Shown here piece after piece: positions 11,691-24,074 of a DNA stretch of 64,000 bases. The notes below the pieces were generated by a model, which was not told the DNA's origin, searched no databases, and saw nothing but the letters and a program-made list of their open reading frames with translations. The number at the start of each line of letters is the position of its first letter. The stretch's first letter is position 1. The stretch is taken from contig OU452228.1 of NCBI GenBank assembly GCA_911728455.2, positions 15,018,104 to 15,082,103 on the forward strand. Direction: 5' to 3'. The position numbers and the translations under genes are program-made. The stretch is from Marthasterias glacialis. Lineage: Eukaryota > Echinodermata > Asteroidea > Forcipulatida > Asteriidae.

Positions 11691-11974
11691 TATACAGTAT
11701 ACTATTATGAAATCACTCCCCTAGACTATTGTCAACTGTACTTTGACAGTGTGGTCAAGATTTTGACGAGAGCGATCAACTTACCAAACATAACAGCTAG
11801 TATTTCCACTTAAAAATCTCACATAACATCTGCCGTGGTTTGCTTTCGTTTACCGTACTTCTCGCATTCCTACAAACTGTTCAGGTATTCGCTTCAGCCC
11901 CTCACAATGCGCTTACATACAATGATATTGGCCTAATACACGAAAGGTATACCACGACTTCCTTTCAGAAGAGT

Positions 11975-12205
11975 TCAGGTTGACCCGGATCCGGGTTCCG
12001 GGACGTAAGCTATTTCTTGCTCAGCACTGTGGACCTTTTTTCGGGTCACACAATTCATGAATCTGTGACAGTAATAAATGCCACCGGCTTTGATAAGGTA
12101 AATGTTTACCCCCAGAAATGGGTCATGCTGACTTAGAAGTTGGTCTGGCTTTGCCGGGACTTCGAATCTCAGTTAGATCTGACCGGGACTTTTTTGAAAA
12201 GTAGG
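11975..12205. mobile_element. Diverged GGGTCA-family MITE
   Basis: The left part reads GTTGACCCGGATCCGGGTTC and the right part AGATCTGACCGGGAC, with AAATGGGTCATGCTGAC inside. The layout and words match the elements at 2,862 and 12,684, but the inverted repeat is weak, implying an older copy. Confidence 0.45.
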
Positions 12206-12480
12206 CCTACCGATAACCTGGTATAAAGTTGGTCCTGCACCAAATAATCTTAGATATATTTCAGCCTCAAATGTTATGATCTTTGATAACAACTACCGGT
12301 AAATGTTTCAAAACTCCTTTCAATTTTTAACGCAGAGTCGACTATTTTGTGCATAATATGGCACTTCACAAGCTGAATAGAATGGATGAACTGTTGAAGT
12401 AAACATTTAGATGTGGAAAGAAAAAGAAATGATAAAAGCAGGTAAGAGTTTTTAAATGATGATGTCTATAAATTAATCTC

Positions 12481-12664
12481 AGCAGCTCGTTCATGGGCGT
12501 TTACACCACCGCAGCAATGGCCACCGCACGCGTGCGTCGACGCAAACGCACTGTGAATCCTGCATGCTGATTGGTACATATGCGCGCTGACGCGCTATTG
12601 ACGCGTCCGCGCTCGTGCGGCGGTCATGCTGCGGTGGTGTAAAAACACCATGAACGACCGCTGC
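12481..12664. mobile_element. GC-rich MITE with 50-bp inverted repeats
   Basis: It starts AGCAGCTCGTTCATGGGCG and ends CACCATGAACGACCGCTGCT. The inner arms TTACACCACCGCAGCA and TGCTGCGGTGGTGTAA pair exactly. The centre is GC- and CpG-rich (ACGCGTGCGTCGACGC), unlike the AT-rich surroundings. No coding capacity, 184 bp. Confidence 0.8.
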
Positions 12665-12683
12665 TCGGATTAGATTATACAAG

Positions 12684-12932
12684 CACTCTAAAAACTTCAG
12701 GGTCAGAATATTGACCCGGATTCCCGGTCACAGAGGGCATGACCCATTTCTGGGTCACGCTGACCTGGAAACTGGTTAACAAATGGGATTTTAACTCAGA
12801 TTCCGCGTCAGTTTGACCTATATGTCTTGGTCATGTTGACACAAAAAAAGTCCGGGTCAAACTGACCCAGAAATGGGTCAGGTCCCATGGGACCCGGAAT
12901 GCGGGTCAATTTTGACCCAGGAGTTTTAAGAG
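12684..12932. mobile_element. GGGTCA-family MITE, best copy
   Basis: About 249 bp. The left end CTCTAAAAACTTCAGGGTCA pairs with the right end TGACCCAGGAGTTTTAAGAG. Many GGGTCA / TGACCC words occur inside, including a near-palindromic AAACTGACCCAGAAATGGG stretch. This copy defines the family whose other members lie at 2,862, 10,788 and 11,975. The name is only descriptive. Confidence 0.75.
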
Positions 12933-12934
12933 TT

Positions 12935-13910
12935 TTAAGAACGTTGGTTTCATTGCCGTGATGCTATTTTTTTTCTCTGGGCGAGTGCTTGATACAGAAT
13001 CCACGTATACTTTGTCAATACGGTATGTTATTCTTTTATAAAAATAGTTTTATAAAACTCCATTATTATGTTTTTACCGTTTTCAAACATAGCGTTTTGG
13101 TATTGCGAGATCAAAACTAATGGACCGATTGCGCGACCAATGTTTACATGTCATCACGTGACCTATTGTGGGTCTTAGTAATCTGAGCTGATGGCAAACT
13201 ACGTGCAAATACATGCCATGACCGACAGAGTCACACCGGCTTTTGGTAATAATAACACAGTTACTGGGCCATTTTATTAAAGTAGTTTGTTGTGACATTG
13301 ATTTTTATCACATTACTGTTTCATAAACTACCTATACAAAAGAGGTTTATTTTGAGTTTTGCACTACCGCACGTCGGACGACTATGTAGCCACCCGACTG
13401 TTATTTTGTTTGTAATGTAGGCCTAAATCACTGTAAAAAAAAAAGGGGGGGGGGTGGTAAAGAATGTTGGAAAAGTGAGCATTTATACCTAGCCCTGCGA
13501 ATGTCAAACAGGCAAAGGAATCACACAGTTTTGGAAAGCATTTTTATTGGATGATTTCAGCTTCAAAACTGTGAAATTCTCGTGTTAAAAAGTGTGTGAT
13601 TGCGGTCGTCTGGTTTAGGCGTTCCTTCGTGCACTAGTACACATCGTGCACATTTTATACGTTACTTGTACAATTTTCAAGACTTGCCTTCAAGAACTGT
13701 CCTTACTGGCTTTGTTCAGCCACTCGAAGGTATCTGGTACAAACTCTGGAATGTTTTTCACAGATTTCGAGCAAGAAAAGTCTCGATCGAATAAACTAAA
13801 TGCAACGATCATCATGTACCGTACCGCACTTTCCTATGGAGGACGCCGTGTGTGTTTACATTAATTAATACCAACAAGAGGTCACGTGACGTGGGTTGCG
13901 CAATCGCGCT
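12935..13910. other. Unassigned non-coding DNA
   Basis: Contains an A/G homopolymer run at about 13,434-13,456. No exon or element recognised. Confidence 0.4.
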
Positions 13911-13913
13911 ATT

Positions 13914-14060
13914 GTTTTACTCGTTTCTCAAAAACTATAGCGATCAGGGGAAATGAGAAACATTTCTACCGTGACCATCTTTAGACCATGTATGTGCAGT
14001 GCAAATCTGTGAACATTTCTTTTTTTTCAACCTTACCGATGTTGTGCATACCTTTAGCCA
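13914..14060 (+). repeat. Dispersed repeat family, copy 2 of 3
   Basis: Shares TTTTACTCGTTTCTCAAAAA, CGTGACCATCTTTAGACCAT and AAATCTGTGAACATTT with the copies at 6,226 and 33,318, in the same order. Confidence 0.55.
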
Positions 14061-16835
14061 AGGATGATTGGTTTTGGGGGTAGATTACGTCCACTCCCAT
14101 CCTCTTGTTTTCATTAAATCACACCACGATCAACCTGTGGAAATCTTCATCCAAATTAGCTCTAGTCACGTTTTCTGAAAACGGCTAATAATGGTGTATG
14201 AGTCGCCAGGGATTTTTCGCACGTTCATTAATACCATGTTCTGATTTTAAATTGGTGAAATTAAAAGGAGAACTGAAGGTTGGAGGCGGTTTTACCGCAG
14301 ATGGCGGAGTTTAGTTTGCATCCGCCCTTTGGCATCGAATCTGGCCATTAATGAAAGCCGCTTCCACGTCTGCCTTATCCAATAAAGGTAGTGTATCACT
14401 TCCTTTTCAGGAAAGACCAATTTAGATTCGTAGCTCACCGTGAACATAGATGACCTTAGTTATCAACAAGCAAAATGTCAACCTGAAGCTTAATCAATTT
14501 AAAAGATCTGAAAGAAATCTTGCGTTTATTCACCTGCAAAAAAAAAACTCTTCAGAACACACAACTAACGTTGTTATAGTTTAAATACTATTGGCCGTGG
14601 CGGTATACGTTCTGAATCTATTGAAATTTCAAAGAAAGACAACCTGTGGCCTATACAATCAGAAAGTAGTTTTTTGCGGTGCCCAATATCCGGACGGATA
14701 TCTATCGTCGGGGGCCCCAGCGGCCATCATCCGGATTACTGGACCGAGTGACAGCGATATCAGGCGGCATCAGGAAGGGGAGAAAGAGGAAGCGGACAAG
14801 ATGTGATCTCTCTTCACGTACCGCAGTCTTGGTGGCTATGTCACTGACAGGGTCAAGTCCTCGGGTGGGTGATTCCCCCCCCCCCCCCCCCCCGTCTTCC
14901 TCGAAGATTGAGATTTGTGAGATTACAGATATCATTCTGGTAGGAAGGCCTAATGCGTCAATACAGTTGAGGCAAGGCTTTTGATTTGTACGACTTCAGG
15001 TCATAAACCTTATGAGTATTTCGTATTAAGAACATGCGCGGAATTTCATCATATGTTGTCTCTTTCTGGTACCGGTGACGTCAGCGAAATTGTTGCGTCT
15101 GGTTCGATCGAATCAAAAGCACTCCACAATTATATAAGCTTGTGAAGGATGTTTGGGTTGAGGTCAAGCATTATTTGCGTTAAGTTAAAGGCCCAAGGTC
15201 AATATTACTTTATGTTGAAGTAATCGGTGAAAAGGATATATTAATTTAATTATTGCTTCTTTTATTCCCAAAACGTAACATATCCCCATACGCTGTGGCC
15301 TTCAGGGGTTGCATTATTCTTTACACTAGGTGAACATTTCACTGCGGAATACTGTTTTTCAAAGGTGCCCGGCGATACACAATGAACTCATTCACGTAAA
15401 ATAAAAACTATCAGTCATACTATGAAAACAATTACCAATAAGTAAAAGAAAGCAAATGAAAACTAAACAGTCAACCTCGAGAAAACACACAATTACATCG
15501 GCAGGACAAAAACACCAAAGAAATATGATCCGTACTCAAGCTGGTTTCACCTTGAAAAATGAATCCAAATGATGAATTGCTGTTTTTGTAGGATGAACAA
15601 ATGTTATTAATAATCGAACGAAAAATCATCAACAATGACAGAGTAATAAATTTTTGTGTGGAACACAATTAATAAAGTCCGCGCGCTGCCTGCTGAATTT
15701 CAACCGGGTGGGTGCGACACAGAGACAGAATGCTGGCATCTGGATACCAGCAGCAGGCATGGTCATCATACACATTTTCACTTTTAGGGTTGTTGGCAGT
15801 GATAGTCGTTCCAAAAATATTAGTATAGCCATCTAGGCCTACAAGGTCAAAACGCGGTCTGTTAATTTTACTCGCCCTAAAATAATATGCTCTTTTTAAA
15901 TTTCGTTTGCTGGAATCAATTCATTTCCAAGCACAAATCACAGGAGCACGGATCATGTATCTTTAAACCGAAGCCAATAACAACATCGACTGTAACAGTA
16001 AAATGTTTTTGGTTAACATCAATACATACCGATTCATTTCTCATTCAGTTACCGATTGCATCGTGTATCTTTAAGCAATAACTGAGTCAAATATTCCTAT
16101 ACTGTGATCAAAAAACAGCGTTTTCTGGTTTATTATGGGCAATTTCTTATCTGCTTCTCTTGGGGAAGTTTTGTGCAGGAAAAAAGCCTCGCCACGGGAG
16201 GACTCAAACCTCACTGCTGAATGGCTTTGTAGCTGGAGGCGGCCACATCTTTTTATCTCATTTTGCTTGGTGTTGCCATGAATCCCAAGCATGGATGACG
16301 TCAGTACCCCTAGGGTAGACCGATCTTGATTTTGGCTCTCCGTTAAAAAAAACCCAAGCCAGATGGATTTGGCTGGACACTGTCGGGTTTCAATGGCTTC
16401 CGGGGCCGGCATCCTGCCCGAATGTCCTTCTCGTTGTCAAGGGAAGGAGGCAGACATTTTATTTCTCATGTGTTCTTTCGATCTCCGGTGATATGTGATA
16501 CTGCTCGTTCACTATTTTGTTTCGAAGGAACTTGGCACATTCTATGAAATGTCTCATTTAACTGTAGCCTCGATTGGTGTGGGTCAAGAGAAGTGTAATG
16601 AAACTGAATCGGAGAAAATCTGTGTTTTTAAATAAAGGACCCGCTTTAATTGTTGTATACTTGTGTGTGAGGAGGTTGTCACACTGGAATTTGAGTCCTT
16701 AAACGTGTTTCTAAGCTAGATTCTAGGTCATTTGGATTCGAAAATGGGTCTGGAGGACCATTCATTACGACATCCCACGCACACGCCACTCATGGGGGGT
16801 AATCCGGTCCTTTCTCCTGCTCAGGTTCAGCTCTA
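14061..16835. other. Unassigned non-coding DNA
   Basis: A poly-C tract lies at about 14,874-14,893. A minus-strand frame at 16,071-16,412 (113 codons) overlaps a GTTTGAGTCCTCCC word (read on the minus strand near 16,200) that resembles a pol III B box, so part of it may be an old SINE. I found no gene. Confidence 0.35.
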
Positions 16836-17105
16836 CAGTACCATCTCCATTTCCATCTCCGGCTAGATATAACCAATATGCCTTTAAAACTCAATTGAAA
16901 ACTGTTCTCTTTCTTTTCAAATGTAATCTCTCATCTGTGTGCATTGTTATGCATTGGGTGTTGTCTTCATCTACGTTGCACTCAATTTGCGCTTCTCTTT
17001 TTTTTCTCTCGTGCATCGGGAATGTCGTTTTTGACAGACATTTATTGCATTACACTTTTCCACTGCAATTTTGTTTTTATATAGAACTAGATCTGCTCCT
17101 GCGTC
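16836..17105 (+). mobile_element. Degraded LINE 3' end (reverse-transcriptase C-terminus)
   Basis: Near 16,876 a plus-strand frame reads YAFKTQLKTVLFLF. This matches the FK(T/S)QLKTYLF signature found just before the C-terminus of CR1/L2/Jockey-type LINE ORF2 proteins. The preceding LWNSLP-type motif has decayed. A T-rich tail follows. The better preserved copy at 34,659 supports the assignment. Confidence 0.45.
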
Positions 17106-18690
17106 CAAGAGTCTGATTCAGACTTCGTTAGTGTTGAAATCCAATGAAGTGTACAAACTGAGCCAGCCAATGACCGAGCCCAGATTCAAACCAAAACTAG
17201 CCTCTTGTAGTCAAACTCGCGAGTTACGTCACTGTTTCAAAATGGTGGGAAGGTAAACTGGAGTTACTTATGCAAACTTATTCCAATGTCCGTATTTGTT
17301 TTCTACCCGAATTGGTGGTGGGCAAACTATGGGAAGCCAATAGGGCAAGTAACAAGCAACAACCTAGTTTTCGAATAAATCACATTGAGACTATTGAAAA
17401 AAAAAACACTGGTAAATCGAAAAAGCGAAGTGAAGACAATGTAGATATAACGCCCTTCAAAATACAAAGTACGTAAAATTTCTTTTTCGTGTTGTCACAA
17501 CAGTAATACTGATATCAACTCATGGCCACCTTTACAAACTGGTGGCCAGCATTTGAAATCAAACGAAAGGTCAAATGGGGAAAACTTCTCTTAGCAAGTC
17601 GTGGGTTCCAATCCAACCCAAGATGCCCGTAGTTTAAGACTTATTTTTCGCAGGAATAGACTGATCCATTAAGCCCAGCCCCTAAATATACTGACCAATC
17701 ATAGCACTGCTACTTCACCACTGTACACACGTGGGCAGCATTATCCTGTGTCCTGTGACGGTTTCACCATCGTTTTACCTTTAAGATGACGGCTGGATGA
17801 CGTCAATGCATAAGGTCAGTTGGAGATCAATGAATGTTTACAGGATTTTATCGTTTCGGACTTTTCCAGACTGTCGGTGGCGTAGCCAACGCTGTGATTG
17901 GTCAACACGTTGGGGGCGGGGCTTATTGGATTGGATAGCACAGTGTTTATTGTTTTGTAATCTTTTTGGACGCTCATGATCCCTACAGTAGGTGGCAAAC
18001 TTGAAAATAACCGGGGGGGAAAAAGACATTTTAGTAACATTTTAACAATAAAAACCCACCGTATCCATATTTAATAACTTCATTAAAAGTCTGATTTGTG
18101 TGTCTGCAACGACGAAGGATCCGGTGTCAATTCGGAGCAGGCGTTGATGAGGGATCTGAGGGTGATTGATGAGATTTACCCCAGGGGGATTTACAACCAG
18201 CCTGATCATATAGCCGACGTTCAAACTGCGACTGCAAATTAATTGAGCGTGACCCAAATGAACAGGCCCATGATTACGTATGTTACACGCTATTCAGCCC
18301 GGGACCAGACGACTGCAACCCCTAAATTAGCAACGGCGGTGCAGAGCACCCGCCCAACCTTCCCCACCCTCCGAAGTTGCCGTGCTCCAATTCTAACACC
18401 CAAACCCACACACGCGGTGTTCTATAATGGACAAAACAAAAACCAAACAAACAAATCACCAACTCAAATTTAAAAAAAAAAAGTCGCTGCAAAAAAAGGA
18501 AAAGTTGCCGCTGCCACCCCCCAAAAAGTTGCTGCCTAAAAAACACACAAACAAAAAAATCACCGCCAGAAGGAAAAAAGTCGCCGCGTTGGTGTCAATT
18601 ATAGAACACCATAATGTCTGTCGACTTGGAAAAGGAAGACTTCTGTTCTACATATATTTGGACTCCGGTTATTTAGCGACGTCCCCGTTG
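17106..18690. other. Mostly unassigned, with a copy of the 0.6-kb promoter-like segment
   Basis: 17,758-17,812 duplicates the ATGGCGGCTGGATTACGTCA-type segment of 617-650, here reading ATGACGGCTGGATGACGTCA, so the ATG opens only a short frame. A possible B-box-like GGGTTCCAATCC lies at about 17,602. 18,430-18,590 is A-rich with several AAAAAGT words. No gene is supported. Confidence 0.4.
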
Positions 18691-18775
18691 GTTTTGTACT
18701 CAAAAGCGAAGTGAGGACGTCCTCTTTCAGCCAAAACACCCGGATCATTTTTGTTGAAGACCTCGGTTTCAACGG
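18660..18775 (+). repeat. Dispersed repeat pair with 23,045-23,160
   Basis: Shares TTTGTACTCAAAAGCGAAGT, CACCCGGATCATTTTTGT and GACCTCGGTTT with 23,081-23,158 (TTTGTACACGAAAGCGAAGC, CACCCGGACGCCTTTTGTG, ATCCTCGGTTT). Same order and orientation, roughly 70-75% similar. Class unknown. Confidence 0.55.
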
Positions 18776-18779
18776 GCAG

Positions 18780-19480
18780 ACATGCCCACTGTTTACATGC
18801 TGTCTTTTAGGTGGAATTAATTTTAGTTTCGTGTACACAGTTGGACAAGAACTTCATTATTTTCTGATTATACGTTCTGCAAGATAAAACACTGATCCAC
18901 GCTACCGTTGAAGTTGTACTTCAAAGTCAGTCTTGTAATAATTGTTTTTGGTAAAGTAATTAGGAAGTTAGATCTTCAATCCCCGCACAAAATAAATAAA
19001 CAAATATTAAACAAATAAGTACAAATAAAACAAAATAAAAGAGTCTGGCACCGCTGAACTTCTTTGATGGCTTTGTATCGGTGTAAGTGCGCAATGGACT
19101 TGTGATTAAAAAAAATCCTTTTTATTAGACACGACTAACAACAACGACAACAACATCAATCCTAGATTTCTTCGCAATGGCATACCTTTGAATTATGTAC
19201 TTGTGGCCCACAGAATTCTGCGCTCTATGGGGCGCCGTAAGCTAAGTAATTAGCGACTAAACACAGTTTCCCGGTAGTTTGTCTCTGCTATGAAAACGAT
19301 TCGTTCGTGCTCTGTAGGTAAAGCAGCTATACGGCAAATGGACAGTGCGTGTCAGAGGGTGACATCAGTCTGCTCAGACTAACTCTTTTATTGTGGCGCA
19401 CTCTTTCGGTGAATGAGTTCATGACTGAGGTGAACAGCCTTTTTTGTAATGTCCTCTCTTCATCTGGCACTCTCACTGGT
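18780..19480. other. Unassigned, with a GGCCCA-type MITE fragment
   Basis: About 19,208-19,250 (CACAGAATTCTGCGCTCTAT) resembles the element fragment at 5,868. Nothing else supported. Confidence 0.35.
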
Positions 19481-19550
19481 CTAAAGATTGAGACATCGGC
19501 TCAGGAATGCGGGGTCGTAGGTTCGAATCCCACTCTAGTGGCATGTGGAT
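19480..19550 (+). mobile_element. tRNA-like SINE head fragment
   Basis: Contains a perfect pol III B box (GGTTCGAATCC) at 19,520-19,530 within tRNA-like surroundings (GGGTCGTAGGTTCGAATCCCA). The sequence cannot be folded into a full cloverleaf and lacks the body of the 5.3-kb SINE, so it is called a fragment and not a tRNA gene. Confidence 0.4.
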
Positions 19551-20790
19551 TATGCAATGCTTAATAACCACACATCGGTTGAAATGGTTAAACTCAAAAT
19601 AACTTTTAAGCATTTTTTGTATTACACTGTGTAGTGTTAATCACTCAAATGACGAGCTCACTTGTAAAAACTTACATTTCTGCAGACTAGAAGTTTTACC
19701 AACATCACTTGGAGCTGAGTATTGCTATCCCGGTCTTGTCATTACCCAATGGCTGCCTTGTTCAGTTGTTTGTGTGTAAAGTCTTACGGAAAGCAAGTAC
19801 AGACAACAAGCTGAAGGATTGGATTTTGATGTTGGTGATTGACGATGCTGTTGTTACTGTCAGCGGTTACAGCTTGTTTGTGTGAATCAACTAAAAATAC
19901 ACGCACGGGTCCACGGCGACTGGCACTTTTGCCCCTGGCCCGAACCTCGGACTGCCCGACTCCATCGATTTTTACGAGGGCGGTTGGACAATAAAAATAA
20001 TGATTGACTTTAGGCCTAAGAACCGTTAATAGGAAGTCTGTCCTTTTCTATACTCACGAATTCTTGATTTATATTTTAGCAGCCAAAATAAAAAAAAAAA
20101 ATTATATATAATTTTATAAAGAAAATATCGACTTTTTGGGGAAACAACTCAGCACTGTGTGAGATATTTTTAGCAGCAATTTGTGCTTGGTTTAAAGATT
20201 TGGGGGCGAGTTGTGCCTCAAGAAAGTTAGGTGTGCTCATGCCCCGCGGGATGTCCGTGTGGATGGAAAGTATTCGCAAGAAAACAAAGAGGAAAATGTC
20301 GGCGGTGACTGCTTGCTGTTGACAATTTTGAATATTCACGGCTATACTGCTTGTCTAACAGATGCATTGGGAAAAACAAAAACAAAAAATAGAGAGTGAC
20401 AAACAGGCAACGTAATTGCACTTTCTTGTGAATTCAAGTGATATCTGAGTGGGGAAAAAACACAAGTTGGCATCGATCTGTTTGCGCAACTAGACGATGT
20501 TAGCTTCTGCTTTTTATTTTCACCCAAACTTTGAAAAGTGGAGGCGGTAGACCGTTAATACAATCCTGTATGGAGTTGGCAAAAGCTACTCCTGCTGGCG
20601 GCTTACATTTGAATAATGTCAAACATAAAAGTTAATTTTGTTCATTAGGTGGGGTGGGTAGAAGGATGGGGGTGGGGTGGGGAGAAACCTTGCAGACCGG
20701 ATGGTTGTCTTTCGTCTAAGTTTGCTTTTTTTCATGGATAAAATTTAATTTATCGTCTGCGGTGCCCATACACAAATAGAGCCTTGTTCC
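19551..20790. other. Unassigned non-coding DNA
   Basis: A/T-rich run at about 20,088-20,118. No exon or element recognised. Confidence 0.4.
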
Positions 20791-20792
20791 CT

Positions 20793-20894
20793 TACCAAAG
20801 ATTCCTCAACGACTCTTGTTAAAAATCTTAGGTCAGGCATTACCCACGTTTAAAAATAGATGATGACGCAACATATATTAATACTCATTACTTG
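20793..20894 (+). repeat. Dispersed repeat pair with 36,715-36,805
   Basis: About 90-100 bp is over 85% identical to 36,715-36,805: ACGACTCTTGTTAAAAATCT, then AGGTCAGGCATTACCCA, then TTTAAAAATAGATGATGACG. Both copies face the same way. No terminal repeats are visible. Probably part of an unclassified interspersed element. Confidence 0.7.
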
Positions 20895-22190
20895 CCACCA
20901 ACGGTGGACAATGTCATTGGATAAAAACAAAGCGCTGATGACGCGCCTTATTTACTTTCAAAAAGCCTGGGATAATCACAGAAATAAGTTACAGAAATAT
21001 TTGAGAATAGTGCTGAATTTTTGGAAACAATAAAAAAAATAATGGGATGTGTTTTCTAAAAACAGTTTGCAAAATTTTGAATTTGGTCACAACGTCCGTC
21101 CACAAGATTAAAAGGTTCTAGTTTGTCAACAATACACACGCCCGGAAATGTCCGACCATCAACGACACTGTCCGAAAGTTGACGGCAAAGAGTTCGGAAC
21201 ATTTCGGATACTTTCGGAAAAATGAGGAATTCCTCCTTTTTGTCACGTGACCCTCGGGTGATACCGGACTCTAAAATCGACAGTGAGTAGTCGGAGATTT
21301 TTGGGTCTGTGAACCAGACCTATACGCAAATAAGACCTATTATATTTCAGTTAATTTAACGGATTCTTCAGTGGTGATCATAAAAAACAACGATAAAGTT
21401 TTCTATTGAAATTGCCATTGACAACTTGAATTTGTAATTCTACCACATTTTTCGATTTAAGTTGTAGAAGGTATCTTTAGTAGTAGTAGTTGTGTACAAA
21501 ACAAATGATCAATAAACAGATCTTCAGTCATTGTATTAACTAGATTATTTTGTAACCCCCCCCCCCCCCCTCCGTCTTGATTTCGAATAAATACAAATGT
21601 GACGCGCCACTTCCCTCATCACCTTGCACGGCAAATAAAACACAGTCTTTGAAAGTTCTGCACGAGTCCGAAAACCGCGAGCACGTCACTCTTAAACCCG
21701 TACGCTTGATATGGTGGCCTAATTCCGCCACACCGCTCGTCGAAGGGTGAGAACTATTGCCTAGGGCCTAGCGTTGGTTTTATTTAACGGGCTAACGTAC
21801 CATCGTCAAATCATCCGTACCGTCTTTCATGAACTGTGCGGAAGGATTGTTTTCTGTACGTGTTTTAATTCTTTACATTCCGCTGGATTCACAATTTAAA
21901 GCGGGATTTAGAAAAGAGAATATTTTACACCAAAGGTTGGCGTTGGATTTGTCCTTGATGTGTTTGTTGAAAGAAGAATGTCATCAATATTGTTGTGGGT
22001 TTATTGAGTTTTCCACATAATCCTGTCATTAGAGCTGCATAATGCTTGTTCCAGACAAATTACAGAATTGTTAAATTTTGAGAATTTTGTTTGAATATTT
22101 TTCTATTTAAAAAAACTCACTCACTATAAAGTTCATACCAGCACCAACCACCCACACAAATAGTTCCTCCTTAAATGCTGTTTAGACTCG
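20895..22190. other. Unassigned non-coding DNA
   Basis: A poly-C run at about 21,557-21,571 and an (AGT)n patch at about 21,478-21,490. No supported gene. Confidence 0.4.
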
Positions 22191-22194
22191 TAAA

Positions 22195-22705
22195 AATCTA
22201 TTTTATTTAAAAAATAGTGGTTATTTATAAATAATGTTTTTATTATTATTAGAAGTAGTAGTATTATAAATAGTGGTTATGAATAGCGGTTATCTATAAA
22301 TAATGGTTCTTTATAAATAATGGTTAGGCGTATACATATATTGGTTATATATAAAGAAATAGTTAAATCTAAATAATTGTTATGTATAAATAATGGTTAT
22401 TTATAAATAATTGTTATGTATAAATAATGGTTATTTATAAATAATTGTTATGTATAAATAATGGTTATTTATAAATAATTGTTATGTATAAATAATGGTT
22501 ATTTATAAATAATGGTCAGATATAAATAATTGTTATTTATAAATAATTATTATGTATAAATAATGGTTATTTATAAATAATGGTTATATATAAATAATGA
22601 TATTTATAAATAATTGTTATGTATAAATAATGGTTATTTATAAATAATGGTTATTTATAAATAATGGTTATATATAAATGATGGTTATATATATAACGGT
22701 TATTT
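22195..22705 (+). repeat. 17-bp AT-rich minisatellite
   Basis: Monomers alternate between TATTTATAAATAATGGT and TATGTATAAATAATTGT, so a 34-bp dimer is visible in the core (about 22,370-22,530). The flanks are more irregular. No coding potential. Unwinding or matrix-attachment behaviour would be a guess from base composition only. Confidence 0.9.
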
Positions 22706-22790
22706 ATTATTCATCTCTGATCTCTTCAGTATGTACTATCGACGATATAATGATAATTTACCGTACACATTGACCACATGACAACACGGC

Positions 22791-22908
22791 TGTAATCATA
22801 TATCACCGTAGTTCAAACGATGATGTGTTTTATGGTGGTAACTGTGTAAGAGTAATCATATCACCGTAGATCAAACCATGATGTGTTTTATGGTGGTAAC
22901 TGTGTAAG
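22791..22908 (+). repeat. About 59-bp tandem duplication
   Basis: Two near-identical units (ATCACCGTAGTTCAAACGAT and ATCACCGTAGATCAAACCAT, each followed by GATGTGTTTTATGGTGGTAA). About five differences, so the duplication is fairly recent. Confidence 0.85.
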
Positions 22909-23044
22909 AAGATGAGCAAAACCGCGTAACATTTCCACGCATTAAACATGCATTAAAGGTGACACACAAAATTGTATTTACATAATTATTGTATATCTTA
23001 GGCCTACATCCTCGTTCCGTTTAAAAGCACTTCCCGTTCTTAGA

Positions 23045-23160
23045 AGGACCCAATTTTTTGTATAACAACATCCCCATTTTGGTTTGTACACGAAAGCGAA
23101 GCGAAGACGACCTGGGGTTAAATTCACCCGGACGCCTTTTGTGAAAATCCTCGGTTTACA
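23045..23160 (+). repeat. Dispersed repeat pair with 18,660-18,775
   Basis: Second copy of the pair described at 18,660. Flanked on the right by unassigned sequence to about 23,520, including a short (ATAC)n run at 23,388-23,402. Confidence 0.55.
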
Positions 23161-23529
23161 CAAACACTTTCAACAATACGCTGCACTCAGCAACGCGCGG
23201 CCCGTAACTACAGTGAAAAGGGCCCGTTTACACCGATTTTATTTTTTTTCTCGCTCTTATCTTGGTCAATTCTGAACGGACTTTGTTCATATATAGGTTA
23301 TAACACGTCTCGGATCAGCATGTATGCTCCATGCAACCTTTTCGGCCCTCGTATGAAAAATGAGTCTGCCTCCCACGGATACTCACATACATACATACAT
23401 ACCTAAAACATTGCGTGGATTATAGTCAGATTTGTCAGGAAGTTAAATAACCTGGCAACCATTTTCCATGTACAAATTATTGTGAGGGACATGCAGCCTC
23501 TAAATGTAACCCGAGGCTTAATTGTAGCC

Positions 23530-24070
23530 AAATACTTGTAACTAAATGTAGCCCGGACGGGATACACACAGTCTGGGCTAGATGTAGGTACCCTGTCTGG
23601 GCTACATTTAGGTGCAAGGTCTGGGCTAGATTTAGGTTCACAGTCTGGGCTATATTTAGGTACACGGTCTGTGCTACATTTAGGTACACGGTCTGGGCTA
23701 CATTTAGGTACAAGGTCTGGGCTACATTTATGTGCACGGTATGGGCTACATTTAGGTACACAGTCTGGGCTACATTTAGATACACGGTCTGGGCAAGATG
23801 TAGGTACAAGGACTGAGCTATATTTAGGTACACGGTCTGGGCTTCATTTAGGTCCAAGGTCTCGGCTAGATTTAATACACGGTCTGGGCTACATTTAGGT
23901 ACAAGATTTAGATACACGGTCTGGGCTACATTTAGGTGCAAGGTCTGGGCTACACTTAGATACAAGATCTTGACTAGATTTAGGTACGTAGTCTTGGCTA
24001 CATTTAAGTACAAGGTCTCCACTAGATTTAGGTTCACTGTCTGGACTACATACAGACCCGGGCCACATTT
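23530..24070. repeat. 24-bp minisatellite, about 20 units
   Basis: Consensus TCTGGGCTACATTTAGGTAC plus four bases, varied by single changes. Because 24 is a multiple of three and the unit lacks stops, it is open on both strands. The minus strand gives a 206-codon frame (23,477-24,097) of (A)QTVYLNV repeats, and the plus strand a 75-codon frame of GTRSGLHL repeats. No splice sites or non-repetitive coding flank either frame, so I treat both as artefacts. Confidence 0.9.
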
Positions 24071-24074
24071 AGGA

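Noticed and set aside
16071-16412. 113-codon minus-strand gene
   Set aside because: No recognisable motif, no splice sites, and part of it overlaps tRNA-like repeat sequence.
19500-19560. Possible tRNA gene
   Set aside because: Good B box but no cloverleaf with paired acceptor stem; treated as a SINE-head fragment.
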